From: Pyropia yezoensis
Taxonomy: Eukaryota; Rhodophyta; Bangiophyceae; Bangiales; Bangiaceae
Assembly (NCBI GenBank): GCA_009829735.1
Contig: CM020620.1
Span: forward strand, 19,814,020-19,878,019
DNA: 64,000 nucleotides
Reading direction: 5' to 3'
The notes beneath the pieces were generated by a model. It worked only from the letters and a program-made list of their open reading frames with translations. It did not search any database and had not been told where the DNA came from. Positions within the stretch are counted from its first letter, which is position 1; every line of letters begins with the position of its first letter. This document shows positions 54,910 through 64,000 of this stretch, one piece after another. The translations under genes and the position numbers were made by a program.

Positions 54910-57900
54910 CTACAGCATGGGGGGCTCGGTCCCAACTCGGAAACAATACTGGGTCACCTTGCGCCGGTCGAACTTGTACCAGGGTTCCCAAGTGTCCTCG
55001 CTGTGGGCGTACCCCCACCAACGTACCTTGAGCCAGAGGTCCCCATCAGTATCACGGTCCCAAGCGACAAAGCGTTTCCAAACAAAATGCTTCCCAGTGT
55101 CCTCATGGTCCAGTGGGACAACGGGTTCCTGCGGGCCATGAAGCATTGTTGAGGAGTCCATCTCTCCCGCTGGGGTCGGGGCTCGGGCCACATGTTCACT
55201 GCTGACTCTGTCAGGGAACCCCTTGGCCGTGAAGGTGTGGCCATCGCGTCTTAGGATCTGGTAGGGCCCTTCAACAATCTGGTCCAACTTCTTGCGCTCC
55301 TTGTCGTGAGTGACCACATAGACCCAATCGCCGGCCTTCAGGGTCTCGTTGACCGTATTGACCCGACGATCATAGCTCTTCTTGTATCTCTTCTGGGCCA
55401 GCTCAAGGTTGTTACGGACCTTAAAGTCCAGGTCACGAAGATGGGCCCGTCGGGCCTCACGCATCTGCTTAGCGGACCCAGTGAACTTCTTGGGATACGG
55501 AGAGCTCGGCAACTGGTCCAAAGCATATGACCGGACCCTCTCTGGGACCACGAACTCCAACGGGGAAACGCCTGTGCTCTGCTGGGGCCTCGAGTTGTAG
55601 GCCACCGTCAACACGGATACAAGCTCGTCCCATCGGTCCTGATGGTCCTCGATGTAGGTCCTCAACTGGGCCACGATGGTCCGGTTGTAACGCTCAGCCT
55701 GGCCCTGGGTCTGTGGGTGGTATGTGGTCGATGTAAGATGCTTGATACCAATCATACTACACACGGCCCGGAAGTGAGTTGAGGTAAGCTGGGGCCCATA
55801 GTCGGTCAGCAAAGTGTCGGGGGGACCATAGGAAGCTACCCAAGTGTCCAAAAAGGCCGACGCTATGGTCTCAGCGTCTTCATGGTCCACAGGGACAACA
55901 CGGGTCAGTTTTGTAAAACGGTCCACCATGAGCACCAGATACTTGTTGCCATTAATGGTCGCCGGTAAGGGGCCCAGCAGGCCAAGACACACATCGGTAA
56001 ACGGTTCAGTGGCCGGGAAGAGCCGGAGTGGGTTGGTCCGTTGGCGCCCTTGGACCCTGCCTTTCGCACAGGCCGAGCATCGGGACACAAAAGCGTACAC
56101 GTCAGTGATCATAGAGTCCCAGTAAATGGACCGACGGAGCGACGTGTACATCTTATTGACTCCAGGGTGTCCCGCGTGGCCCGGCTCGTGTTCGAGCATA
56201 AGGATCTTAATCTGTAGGCTCTTCGGGACCAGTATCTGCACCGCACGGTCCAAGGGGGCCAGGCGAACAAGCAGGCCATCGGGCGTCTCCCCAAACCGAG
56301 AGTTGGCATTCTGGTTCATGTGGTCCCTTATCTCCTTGCATCGGGGGTCCTTGGCTTGGGCCTCAAGAATCCTCTGAATCGTCATGGGCGGGTACCGCTT
56401 GTCGCTCTTGAAACTCGGTTGGACCCAGCCCCTTGCGAAGTTGGCTAGGGTCAGTAGGGCCGGGATCTCTTCCGGTATGGGACCGCGGTCCGCGCCCGAC
56501 GTGGCCAGTCGCGACATAACGTCCGCCGCGTGGTGGTGTTGACCGGGCCTTGACTCCACCGCATAATTGAACTCAGCGAGCCTTAAGCGCCAGCGGGCCA
56601 GACGTCCATGAGCCCCATCCATATGTAGCATCCACTTGAGGGCCGTGTGGTCCGTGCGGACAATAAAGCGGGTCCCTTGAAGATAGGGCATTAGCAAAAA
56701 CAGAGCCCACACGACGGCCAGGCATTCCCGCTCCGTCGTGCTGTAGTTCCTCTCTGCCGCCGTCAGGACCCGACTCAAGAATCCAGCGGGCCGGTAGGAC
56801 CCGTCCTCTTGCTCCTGGAGCAAGACGCACCCAATTTGGGCTGCGCTGGCATCGGAATCAACGATGTACTGGCCTGTGCGTCTCGGTAGGGCCAGAAAGG
56901 GCGTGTGGGTCAGGCGGTACTTGAGGTCCTCAAACGCGTCCATCTGTTCCGGGGTAAAAGGTGGCAGGGGGTCAGGGACCTTAGTACTCGTTAGGGCCGA
57001 ACGGGGACGAGCGACCTTGGCGTAGTCCCTTACGAACCGACGGTACACGTTGCACATACCAAGGAAACTTCGTAGGTCCTTCTTGGTCCTTGGGGCCTTG
57101 GCTTGACGGAGCCCGACCAGGTTCTTCTCATTGACCCGAAGCTGGCCCTTGCCGACGATGTGGCCCAAGTACTCAACTTCATACTGGAATAGGTGACACT
57201 TCGTGGCCTTGAGGGACACACCCGCCTCAGATAGCAACTCAAAAACCTCTTCAAGGTGGGCCAGATGTTCCTCATGGGACCTAGAGAAAACAATCACGTC
57301 ATCCAAGTAAACCAAGCACGTCTTCCACTGGACTCCAGAAAGGATCATATCAATGGCCCGTTGGAACGTAGCGGGCGCGCTAGTGAGACCAAATGGGAGC
57401 CGTACGTACTTGTAGGTCCCTTCGTGACAGGTGAATGTCGTCTTGTCCAGGTCCTCGAGGGCCACAGGGATCTGCCAATAACTAGCGTTGGCATCCAACA
57501 TAGAGAAAACGGTCGCCTCCCCCAGGAAGTCAATACAATCGTCCATCCGGGGGAGGGGGTAAGTGTCCTTGACCGTGAGGTCGTTGAGCCGAAGGTAATC
57601 AATACAGAATCGGGGGGTCCCATCAGACTTAGGGACCAAAGCGACAGGAAAGGACCATTCGGCTTGCGACGGCTCGATGACTTGGAGCTTCAGCTGCTTC
57701 TCGACTTGCTCCCTAATGAGGTCCCGATGGTGGAGCCCAGTACGATACGGTTGGGACCTTATGGGCCGTGCCCCCTCCTTCAGCGTGATGCGATGAGGGG
57801 TGATATCCAAACGGCCCAGCTGGCCATCCCACAGTCCTTTGTATCGGTGCAGCAGTTCTCTTACCGCGCCGTGTAGGGCCGAAGGGATCAGTTCATAGGC

Positions 57901-58950
57901 CACCCGCGGCATAAGCTCGGGACCAACGTTGTCCATCTTGGGCCTCTCAATCGGGGGAACAGGGTCAACGGTCTGGACCATCTTGGCCCGCAAAGCCGTC
58001 TGTTCCGCCACCTGCGACGTGGCTCCTTCAGCGGGCCCCAACGTGGCCAACGGGTCGGCCCCCTCACAAGGCTCTGGCAACTCCTCGAGCGGGATCTCTT
58101 GAACCGGACCATCATACGGGACCGCGAGGCCCACTGCAAAGTTCTTGGGCAGGTTCACGGGCCTCTTGGACAGATTCGTCAGGTACAGTCGGAAATCCCT
58201 TCGAGTCTTAACATGGGCCAAAGCATTGTGGAGTCGTAGGCCCCTCTTGGCCATCTTGTGGGGCCGTTCGTACAACAGGCATCGGTCCTCGGTCCCGCAG
58301 CGTACGTAGACGGCCTGGATGGACCTTGGGGCCAATGTTACGCCCTTTGACAGGCACAGGGCGCTCGGATCATATCGGACCGGGTTCCCCTTGAGGGACA
58401 AGGCCTTCTGCTTCCTGCCGTCCCATGCCCGCTTGGCATACGTAAGGATCCCACTGGACCAAAGTACCGACTCGGTCCCAGGGTAGATGGCCTTCACGTG
58501 CTCCTTCTGGAAGTCCATCCCCAGGATCACAGGGACAGAAAGGGCCCTCACGACCATAAACTCAAACTGCATGGCCATTCCTTCCACAATAACGGATAAC
58601 TCAACGAGTCCACGGGCCTTCAACAATTGGCCCGAGGCATCACAAACATGGTTCATCATAGGGGCCCGTGCTGCCTTGTCTCTCCAGTCCTCAGGAAGCA
58701 CGTCCTCCCTTTCTACACTGGGCCCGTTTCCAGTGTCCAAGACCGCCATCGTCGGTCTCGGGTCCTCAGTGTCCAGCGGGACCAAAGCATCTAAAGCAAA
58801 GTTTCTCTTGCGTAAAACGAGCAGTGTCCCCTTGATCCAATAGGGCCGTTTCATCCCCGCCCGGCGTTGACGCCACGTCTTGGACCGACGAGTCAGGTGG
58901 GGTAAACACGACTTGGATCCCTCAGAATCATTTGTAGACGCAGTTGGCAC
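54910..58950 (-). CDS. Gypsy2 unit 3 pol polyprotein
   Basis: This 1,346-codon frame looks whole and has the same domain series as unit 1: aspartic protease, reverse transcriptase, RNase H, integrase with zinc region, and C-terminal chromodomain. The start (MPTASTNDSEG) lies about 115 bp past the end of gag in a different reading frame, so pol may use internal initiation or a frameshift, as other Ty3/gypsy elements do. With unit 3 gag, this is the best-preserved retroelement copy in the window. Confidence 0.92.
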   Translation of the reverse strand: MPTASTNDSEGSKSCLPHLTRRSKTWRQRRAGMKRPYWIKGTLLVLRKRNFALDALVPLDTEDPRPTMAVLDTGNGPSVEREDVLPEDWRDKAARAPMMNHVCDASGQLLKARGLVELSVIVEGMAMQFEFMVVRALSVPVILGMDFQKEHVKAIYPGTESVLWSSGILTYAKRAWDGRKQKALSLKGNPVRYDPSALCLSKGVTLAPRSIQAVYVRCGTEDRCLLYERPHKMAKRGLRLHNALAHVKTRRDFRLYLTNLSKRPVNLPKNFAVGLAVPYDGPVQEIPLEELPEPCEGADPLATLGPAEGATSQVAEQTALRAKMVQTVDPVPPIERPKMDNVGPELMPRVAYELIPSALHGAVRELLHRYKGLWDGQLGRLDITPHRITLKEGARPIRSQPYRTGLHHRDLIREQVEKQLKLQVIEPSQAEWSFPVALVPKSDGTPRFCIDYLRLNDLTVKDTYPLPRMDDCIDFLGEATVFSMLDANASYWQIPVALEDLDKTTFTCHEGTYKYVRLPFGLTSAPATFQRAIDMILSGVQWKTCLVYLDDVIVFSRSHEEHLAHLEEVFELLSEAGVSLKATKCHLFQYEVEYLGHIVGKGQLRVNEKNLVGLRQAKAPRTKKDLRSFLGMCNVYRRFVRDYAKVARPRSALTSTKVPDPLPPFTPEQMDAFEDLKYRLTHTPFLALPRRTGQYIVDSDASAAQIGCVLLQEQEDGSYRPAGFLSRVLTAAERNYSTTERECLAVVWALFLLMPYLQGTRFIVRTDHTALKWMLHMDGAHGRLARWRLRLAEFNYAVESRPGQHHHAADVMSRLATSGADRGPIPEEIPALLTLANFARGWVQPSFKSDKRYPPMTIQRILEAQAKDPRCKEIRDHMNQNANSRFGETPDGLLVRLAPLDRAVQILVPKSLQIKILMLEHEPGHAGHPGVNKMYTSLRRSIYWDSMITDVYAFVSRCSACAKGRVQGRQRTNPLRLFPATEPFTDVCLGLLGPLPATINGNKYLVLMVDRFTKLTRVVPVDHEDAETIASAFLDTWVASYGPPDTLLTDYGPQLTSTHFRAVCSMIGIKHLTSTTYHPQTQGQAERYNRTIVAQLRTYIEDHQDRWDELVSVLTVAYNSRPQQSTGVSPLEFVVPERVRSYALDQLPSSPYPKKFTGSAKQMREARRAHLRDLDFKVRNNLELAQKRYKKSYDRRVNTVNETLKAGDWVYVVTHDKERKKLDQIVEGPYQILRRDGHTFTAKGFPDRVSSEHVARAPTPAGEMDSSTMLHGPQEPVVPLDHEDTGKHFVWKRFVAWDRDTDGDLWLKVRWWGYAHSEDTWEPWYKFDRRKVTQYCFRVGTEPPML

Positions 58951-59066
58951 AGGTACAGGTACAGGTACAGTAGGGCCCCGAAAGATCTTCGAGAAGCCCA
59001 GCGCAGAAGCAGTCGAACAAGAACTATCGGGCCGACGGGGAGTGGACCTCTTGGGCCCGCCCCCCC

Positions 59067-60812
59067 TTACTCTTTTCCCAGGGGCTTGGGGTCCTCAGGG
59101 CCATCGTTCTCGGGATCATCACGGTCCGCCTCGTCGTCCGAGAGGTTGATGCCCTCGCACAGCGCCTGGACCATAGCGATCCGAGTCTTACGATGGAACT
59201 CGTGGTCCGCCTTAGGATGGACCTCGGTAGAATGACTCCGGCCCCGTGAGGCTCCAAGGAAATTATTTTGGGCCTTCCGGACCATCTTGCGTTGCGCCTC
59301 CGTCAGGGTGGGACATTGGTGGGCCATGTGGCCCGTCTCCCAACAGAGGTAGCACCGAAAGGGGAGTCGACTGTCCAGAGTTCGGCCCCTGACATCCGGA
59401 AACGTGGGGGCCTTGAACCGATACGTCCTGCCAGGGTCAATCTTGTCCGTTTCCTTTCCCACGGGCCGCTGCAGAACCGTCGTAGGGCCCGTCGAGTCCA
59501 CACTCAGCAGCGGTTCAGAATCAGCGGGCTTCCGGGGCTTGAAATCAACGGGCCGACGTGTGGCCCCAGATGTAGAGCCCCGCGAAGAAGACGCTTGGCC
59601 CTGGGCCATCTTGATCACGTCGGTGGCCGCCTTGTGCTTCCCAGAAGCAAAGGTAACGAGCTGCTGATAGGTCTTCTTAGGACCGTTAAAGACGTACGCA
59701 TCGGTCCGTAGGAAATCAGGGAGCCCTTGGATCAGTTGCTGGTTCATGGTCCCTTCCGAGTGGATGTTTCCAACCGACTCGGTGAGCCCACGGAGCCGCA
59801 GAGCAAAGGCCTCAATAGTCTCTTCCGGTTCCTTTGTGGCCCTGCTAAACTTGTTCTGGGCCACAGCGAGCGCATGGGGTTCAGCATATGTCTCCAGGAA
59901 CCAAATGACGGCCTCTGGGTAACTAGTGATCGGCGCGCCCCCCGACGCGCTTGTGGAATCAGGTAGAGCCCGTGAGTACCGCAACTCCGCGTCGCCCGAG
60001 AGGAACTGAGGGATCACATAAAGGGCCATACCCTCAGAGACCCCATTGTCGTTACAGGCCTTCACCAGCTTACGGAGCCAGGTAAACATTTTGAGCCCAT
60101 CCTTACCGGAGAAGTTCGGATAACCGGCAAAAGAGTGTCTCATGTTACGGGCCACACGGCCCATCTTCTTCGCTTCACGGGTCCCATACGTGTTCTTCTT
60201 GTTCAGGAGTCTATAGGTGCGATAGTCTAGGACCTTAGAGAAGCGATCATCGGAACAGCTACGGATCTCGGGGCCAGGTCGTGCGCCATCCTGCGCGCCG
60301 GTGGACTCCGCACTAGAGGAAGAGGACCCAGAGGTCCCGGAAGAGGATGAGGAGCCCGATGAACGGCGACGTCGGGACCGACGGCGACGGGAACTAGTAC
60401 GATTGGAACGTCGGGAACCAGGGGATCGTTCGGGACCAACGGACCCACCCTGACCAGCGGGGCTCTGGCTCAGGGCCTGCGATACTGTGGCCAAAATCTC
60501 GTCACGGAAAGTCTCAAGGACCGAATGAAGCTCTGTCGCCCCGGAATCATCTGCGGAACCGGGGATACGGGCTCCACCTCGAACCCCGGTCCCTTCGTCT
60601 CGACGCGAATCAGAACGAATCACAGCCGGCGGCGTCTGACGCCGGCGCGGAATACCAGAGGGCCCGCCTCCGCCGCGAATCTCAGGACCACTAGGGGCCC
60701 CACGACCACGAACAGCGGGTGTCACCATCGATGCGTCCGAGGGCGCACCGCGGCCCCGCCCACCAGGGGGAAGGTCCGCCATGTTGGCCCTACGGCAATC
60801 GACCTGAACCAA
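59067..60812 (-). CDS. Gypsy2 unit 3 gag
   Basis: This 581-codon frame looks whole. Order: disordered Gly/Arg-rich N-terminus, a short helix (LHSVLETFRDEILATV), an Arg/Ser-rich tract then a Ser-rich tract (about residues 135-170), a capsid-like helical domain, and a C-terminal zinc knuckle, CYLCWETGHMAHQC, expected to package RNA. The end is acidic (DDEADRDD). The capsid-like domain resembles that of gypsy1. Confidence 0.9.
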   Translation of the reverse strand: MVQVDCRRANMADLPPGGRGRGAPSDASMVTPAVRGRGAPSGPEIRGGGGPSGIPRRRQTPPAVIRSDSRRDEGTGVRGGARIPGSADDSGATELHSVLETFRDEILATVSQALSQSPAGQGGSVGPERSPGSRRSNRTSSRRRRSRRRRSSGSSSSSGTSGSSSSSAESTGAQDGARPGPEIRSCSDDRFSKVLDYRTYRLLNKKNTYGTREAKKMGRVARNMRHSFAGYPNFSGKDGLKMFTWLRKLVKACNDNGVSEGMALYVIPQFLSGDAELRYSRALPDSTSASGGAPITSYPEAVIWFLETYAEPHALAVAQNKFSRATKEPEETIEAFALRLRGLTESVGNIHSEGTMNQQLIQGLPDFLRTDAYVFNGPKKTYQQLVTFASGKHKAATDVIKMAQGQASSSRGSTSGATRRPVDFKPRKPADSEPLLSVDSTGPTTVLQRPVGKETDKIDPGRTYRFKAPTFPDVRGRTLDSRLPFRCYLCWETGHMAHQCPTLTEAQRKMVRKAQNNFLGASRGRSHSTEVHPKADHEFHRKTRIAMVQALCEGINLSDDEADRDDPENDGPEDPKPLGKE

Positions 60813-60908
60813 AGGGTACCTCGAACAGGGTCAAGGGACCAAAAGAACCACAGCGCCACCAAGGATAGGAGAGGGCCTTCCCGATACGGGAGAAGAATAT
60901 GGCCCTCC

Positions 60909-60925
60909 CCTGCTGCTCCACCAAA
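60909..60925 (-). other. Gypsy2 primer-binding site, unit 3
   Basis: On the minus strand, TTTGGTGGAGCAGCAGG lies two bases inside LTR 4, identical to the gypsy1 site. Confidence 0.75.
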
Positions 60926-60927
60926 GA

Positions 60928-61627
60928 TGTAGCGATATGGCCCTTCTGGCCCAGGGTCCACACACACAAGAAACCACAACGGGGTCAGGAAGGAACGGGT
61001 AAAGGTCCCAGCGTGATCCACTCGCCCGCCCCTTCAGAGGCAAGGGTAAAAGGACAAAAGCCCGAGGGAGCAAGAACCCAAAGAACCATTGATTTTCCAA
61101 GTTGGCCCCGGGGAGACCCCGGAGCACCCCTCAAGAACCTCCCCCTTGGCCCCTCCAGGGGCCTAGAGCGGGGCCCCCAGAGGGCGCCCCTGGCGGGTCG
61201 AGCGCCAGCAAGGCGTCTGACCTCCACCAGGTCCTCCAGCGCATCCCCTACACCGGGGTTACACTGGGGCGCCGAGGGTCACCAATCAACCCCCGGTCGC
61301 CAAACACAAGCGAAAAGCAAGCGAAAATCCCCCCACACACAGATGCCAATCCCCGAAAAAAACCCAGTGGGAAAAAGGGGAAAGACACGAAAACATGCAG
61401 TGAAAACAAATACAAAACAAATGGCCACAATGGCCAGTAAGGCCACCTCCACCGGCCAAATCCGCCTCCCTGGGTGGGACCAATCAGGATCCCGGGTGTG
61501 TCGCCACAGTCCCGAGTCACTGACAGAGGGGGCCCCGGCAAGAGAAGGGCTCCACGTAGGATAGCCCGCCGGGTCCCAAGTCACCTCCCCAAGGGCCCGC
61601 CTGTCCCCTAAGGCTCAGAACGCCACA
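60928..61627 (-). repeat. Gypsy2 LTR 4 (outer right, 5' LTR)
   Basis: 700 bp, followed by ACGGT (61628-61632). Near its right end it shares GGGTCCCAAG and CCCCTAAGG with the solo LTR; the other three array LTRs differ there. Confidence 0.93.
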
Positions 61628-62939
61628 ACGGTTCCATCGAGTCGACCGAATCGGCCAGCCGGCTAGTCAGTCACATCGCTGCAATGCTGCAGCGAGGATA
61701 TTCTAACGGACTTGCCAGCTGTGGCAGATGTGGCTCGTCATGTTTGCTGACGGTGGCGCCTTTCGACAGGCCATGATTGGCTGTCGATGGCTGCTGTCGT
61801 GCGGCCGGCAGACACCGTGAGTTAGCGGCTGACTTATCTTGAGTCTGGAAGGTACACCGCGTCATGCCCCACCATACAAGGAGCTGATCCATGTTGCCAG
61901 GAGTTGGTTCGGCAGGATCTGTAAGGAGAGGTCCCAGAAATTATCCCTCAGGTATTAGGCATAGTATTAGTGTAAGGATTGGCCCCTTAAATCGCCTCCC
62001 GGAACCCAGGGGATATGGACTGGGACCTCTCCTTACATGTCCGGCCCCGATAACTCCCCCCAAGACACATCAATTCCCCACTACCCGGGGCGACACCACG
62101 CTGTATCCCTGACATTTTGCGGACGTCGGCCGACCGCACGAAAGCCGCCGTCAACGTACTGTCGGAACCCTGTCATGGACGTCGAAACTCGACAACGAGC
62201 AGCGAGTGACATCGTCGACCAACCACGGGCGGACATCCCCGTCTGTGCTGCCTGAATTTTATTTTCTGCGCTGTTTAAAAGCTGGCATCAAGGACCAGTC
62301 ACATGATTCACCGACACTGAGGACACCACACATCCTCGCTGGCGGCTCAGTGCGATATGACTGGCTCGCCGGCTTTTGGATTGATTGAATTCGGCCAGCT
62401 GGTTGGTGACTGGCTGGCCGGTCAACGGATTGATTGAATTTGGCCTTGCTGGCCCTTACAGCCGGTCGGACCTTCTGGCCGACCGGCGTGTGGAGCCGGC
62501 TGGTGGGGCGCGCTGGGCGCCATCCACGGGACCCCTTCGTTTCGGGCAAACTGGGGCTGCACTCCTTTAGTGCGCACGCCCGCCCATGCTTTGTTCTGAG
62601 AGACATGCTTTGTTTTTGGACCGTTCTGTGCCTACCGGCGGTGCGATGGGGAAACGCATGCTTTGGGGCACCTCGGGTGCCCCGACGCGAGTATATAGTG
62701 TGTGGGTGTCGGCGCCACCGGGAAAGACGAGAGGGGCAACCACAGACACAGACCAAAGACACTGCTTACCTTTTGTACCCTCGATCCCCACCGACGTCGC
62801 GCCCATCTTCTTCCCCAGACTCACCCCCGTCGAGACCACCGTCCTCTTCCCCGTGCCCCGCCGCCCCATTGGCTCGCAGGGCCCGCTGACACCCCCACGA
62901 GTACGTTGAGGGCTCCCCGGTTTTGGGTGGGTCCTCACA
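61628..62939 (+). repeat. T1 centre and complete right arm, copy B
   Basis: Contains the uninterrupted gypsy1 target ACCGT (61814-61818), the 18-bp central inverted pair (61920-61937 and 62020-62037), a GAGTATATAG TATA-like stretch (about 62689) and the arm end. No gene is seen. Confidence 0.7.
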
Positions 62940-64000
62940 ATTAGGGGGAAGTCCTTACAGTGTCGCTGTCTTGCTGCTTGATTTTCCTCTGCGTTTTTGT
63001 GTCTTTTGGTTCCCCATGTGTCCTCTTCGACGTTCTCATCCTCTTCGTGCGATCGTTTGTTTTTTGCCCATGCTTATGCCTCCGCGACAATGTGTTATCT
63101 TTGTCCTTGTGTCTTGCCTTTTTCTCGCTGAGTGTTCTTCATTCTTTCTTCGACTCCTTCTTGCTCGTGTGTCTCACTTTCTGTCTGCGTGTCCTGCCTC
63201 TTTTGTGGCCTTGTTTCTTGCTCAGGGTGAGGGGGATGCTGGCCATTTCTTGTTTGTTGCATGCGTATCGTTTTATTGTGGGTTGGGTGGACGTGGGCGT
63301 GGGGCAGGCGGGGCGGGGAGGGGTCTGGTACGAGAGCGTCCCCGGAGGAAACATTCATGGACATACATTCTATGCTTTCTTGCAACGTACAGTAATTTCC
63401 GTGGGTGACGTAGCGACCACAGGGACCGCCGCGCGGGCTGTTGACAGGCGCTCTCAGCGCTGTTCGTAGCATAGTGGGCGTGGTCGGCGTAGTGATCAGT
63501 GGGCCAGACACGCAGCGTGACATGACAATGGTGCGCGGTCGCTCTCAGGTCGCGATAAGTAGCTCTCCACAACTCCTTCAAGGGTATACAGGCGACCGTG
63601 ACATGTGCGCACACCCCCTCTCAAAGGCGTCGAGGGGAGGGGTTCAGGAGTATACTGGTCAGACGATGTATTCCCAAGTGGAAGAATGGCCTCTGTGAGA
63701 GGGTCTAGTACACGCCGTTCTCGAGATACGCGTCCGCGAATATTTGTACTGGGCCCATTTTATACCATTTCAGCCCAATCTGGGGTGCTGTGTGGTACCA
63801 ACCACGAGTCCCCGCAGTATACCCCAGTAACAGTGTTACGTTTTCGCGACGATTGTACCCGAGCCTCTCTAAACGTTCTTGCCTCCAAATCGCCAGTTGA
63901 GGCCACCAGGCCCGCCATGCGCATTTGAATGGCGAAGCGAGATCGAGATTCTCTTCCAATCAGGTGGTGCTAGATTCGAAAGTATATATCTGGTATTCAT
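62940..64000. other. Right flank without a recognised gene
   Basis: The first 300 bp are strikingly T-rich on the plus strand, then the sequence becomes mixed. TATAAAATGGG lies on the minus strand near 63755. Frames such as 63095-63523 (minus) and 62923-63408 (plus) show no domain or conserved pattern. This may be the non-repetitive host flank of the nested cluster. Confidence 0.4.

Larger units (their letters stand above)
35652..61627 (-). mobile_element. Gypsy2 array: four LTRs and three internal regions in tandem
   Basis: Direct repeats of about 9.18 kb share LTRs, in the order LTR, internal, LTR, internal, LTR, internal, LTR. ACGGT flanks the whole array (35647-35651 and 61628-61632) but not the inner LTRs. 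So there was one insertion, later expanded by unequal LTR recombination or a related process. All units lie on the minus strand. Unit 3 looks whole in gag and pol; unit 1 has a whole pol and a broken gag; unit 2 contains an assembly gap. LTRs are nearly identical, so the array is young. Confidence 0.92.
30592..62901. repeat. Tandem segmental duplication, copy B, expanded by the gypsy2 array
   Basis: Copy B repeats 23559-30591. The only large difference is that the solo LTR is replaced by the four-LTR array at 35652-61627. Confidence 0.9.
30949..62939 (+). mobile_element. T1 foldback element, copy B, with nested T2 and gypsy2 array
   Basis: Left arm from 30949; right arm ends at TCCTCACA (62932-62939), the inverted form of the TGTGAGGA start. 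The central 18-bp inverted pair is at 61920-61937 and 62020-62037. This is the only copy in the window with both ends. The flanks (CTACCACA on the left, ATTAGGGG on the right) show no duplication, as expected if the left flank came with the segmental duplication. Confidence 0.75.

Noticed and set aside
62740-62889. Plus-strand frames near the right end of T1 as genes
   Set aside because: The same sequence occurs in inverted form in the other T1 arm, where it is not kept open. It is repeat sequence.
63095-63523. 142-codon minus-strand frame as a gene
   Set aside because: No domain and a composition explained by the T-rich opposite strand.

Overview
The window is a GC-rich stretch of eukaryotic nuclear DNA. 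It holds one recognisable host housekeeping gene, the start of an ethanolamine-phosphate cytidylyltransferase on the minus strand at the left edge, followed by about 63 kb of nested transposable elements. A plant-type PIF/Harbinger transposase, chromodomain-bearing Ty3/gypsy elements, high GC and a compact gene that shows no intron in the visible part fit an alga. A Bangiales-type red alga is my guess from general knowledge; nothing here proves it.

Left part (1-8754): the cytidylyltransferase start (1-529), decayed coding-like sequence (770-2396), then a complete 5.8 kb PIF/Harbinger element (2400-8230) with a TTA target duplication. Its transposase frame is whole, its accessory Myb/SANT gene is broken and points the other way, and a degenerate minisatellite of about 60 bp lies between them. 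To its right is a scrap of a second, older Harbinger transposase (8446-8750).

Middle part (8755-23915): a long-inverted-repeat (foldback) element that I call T1 begins at 8755 and is split by a 9.06 kb Ty3/gypsy element (gypsy1, 9434-18497; 469-bp LTRs; duplication ACCGT). Gypsy1 carries an unusual 572-codon antisense frame between pol and its 3' LTR. Then come a decayed minus-strand chromovirus (about 18681-22790), a C2H2 zinc-finger-like frame with 18-bp repeats (22792-23679), and an opposite-strand gene fragment.

Right part (23559-62939): a 7,033-bp segment occurs twice in tandem (23559-30591, and 30592-62901 with a large insertion). Each copy holds T1, a 4.2 kb DNA transposon (T2) inserted in the palindrome of the T1 left arm, and a second gypsy family (gypsy2, 699-700-bp LTRs, duplication ACGGT) at the same base. 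In copy A gypsy2 is a solo LTR. In copy B it is a tandem array of four LTRs and three internal regions (35652-61627), one containing a 500-base N gap. The last kilobase has no gene I can recognise.

The clearest new-looking signals are the antisense frame of gypsy1, the use of the same 5-bp target (ACCGT, in element orientation) by two different gypsy families within 190 bp of T1, the solo-LTR and array states at one duplicated site, and the T1 hairpin serving as the landing pad for three other elements.
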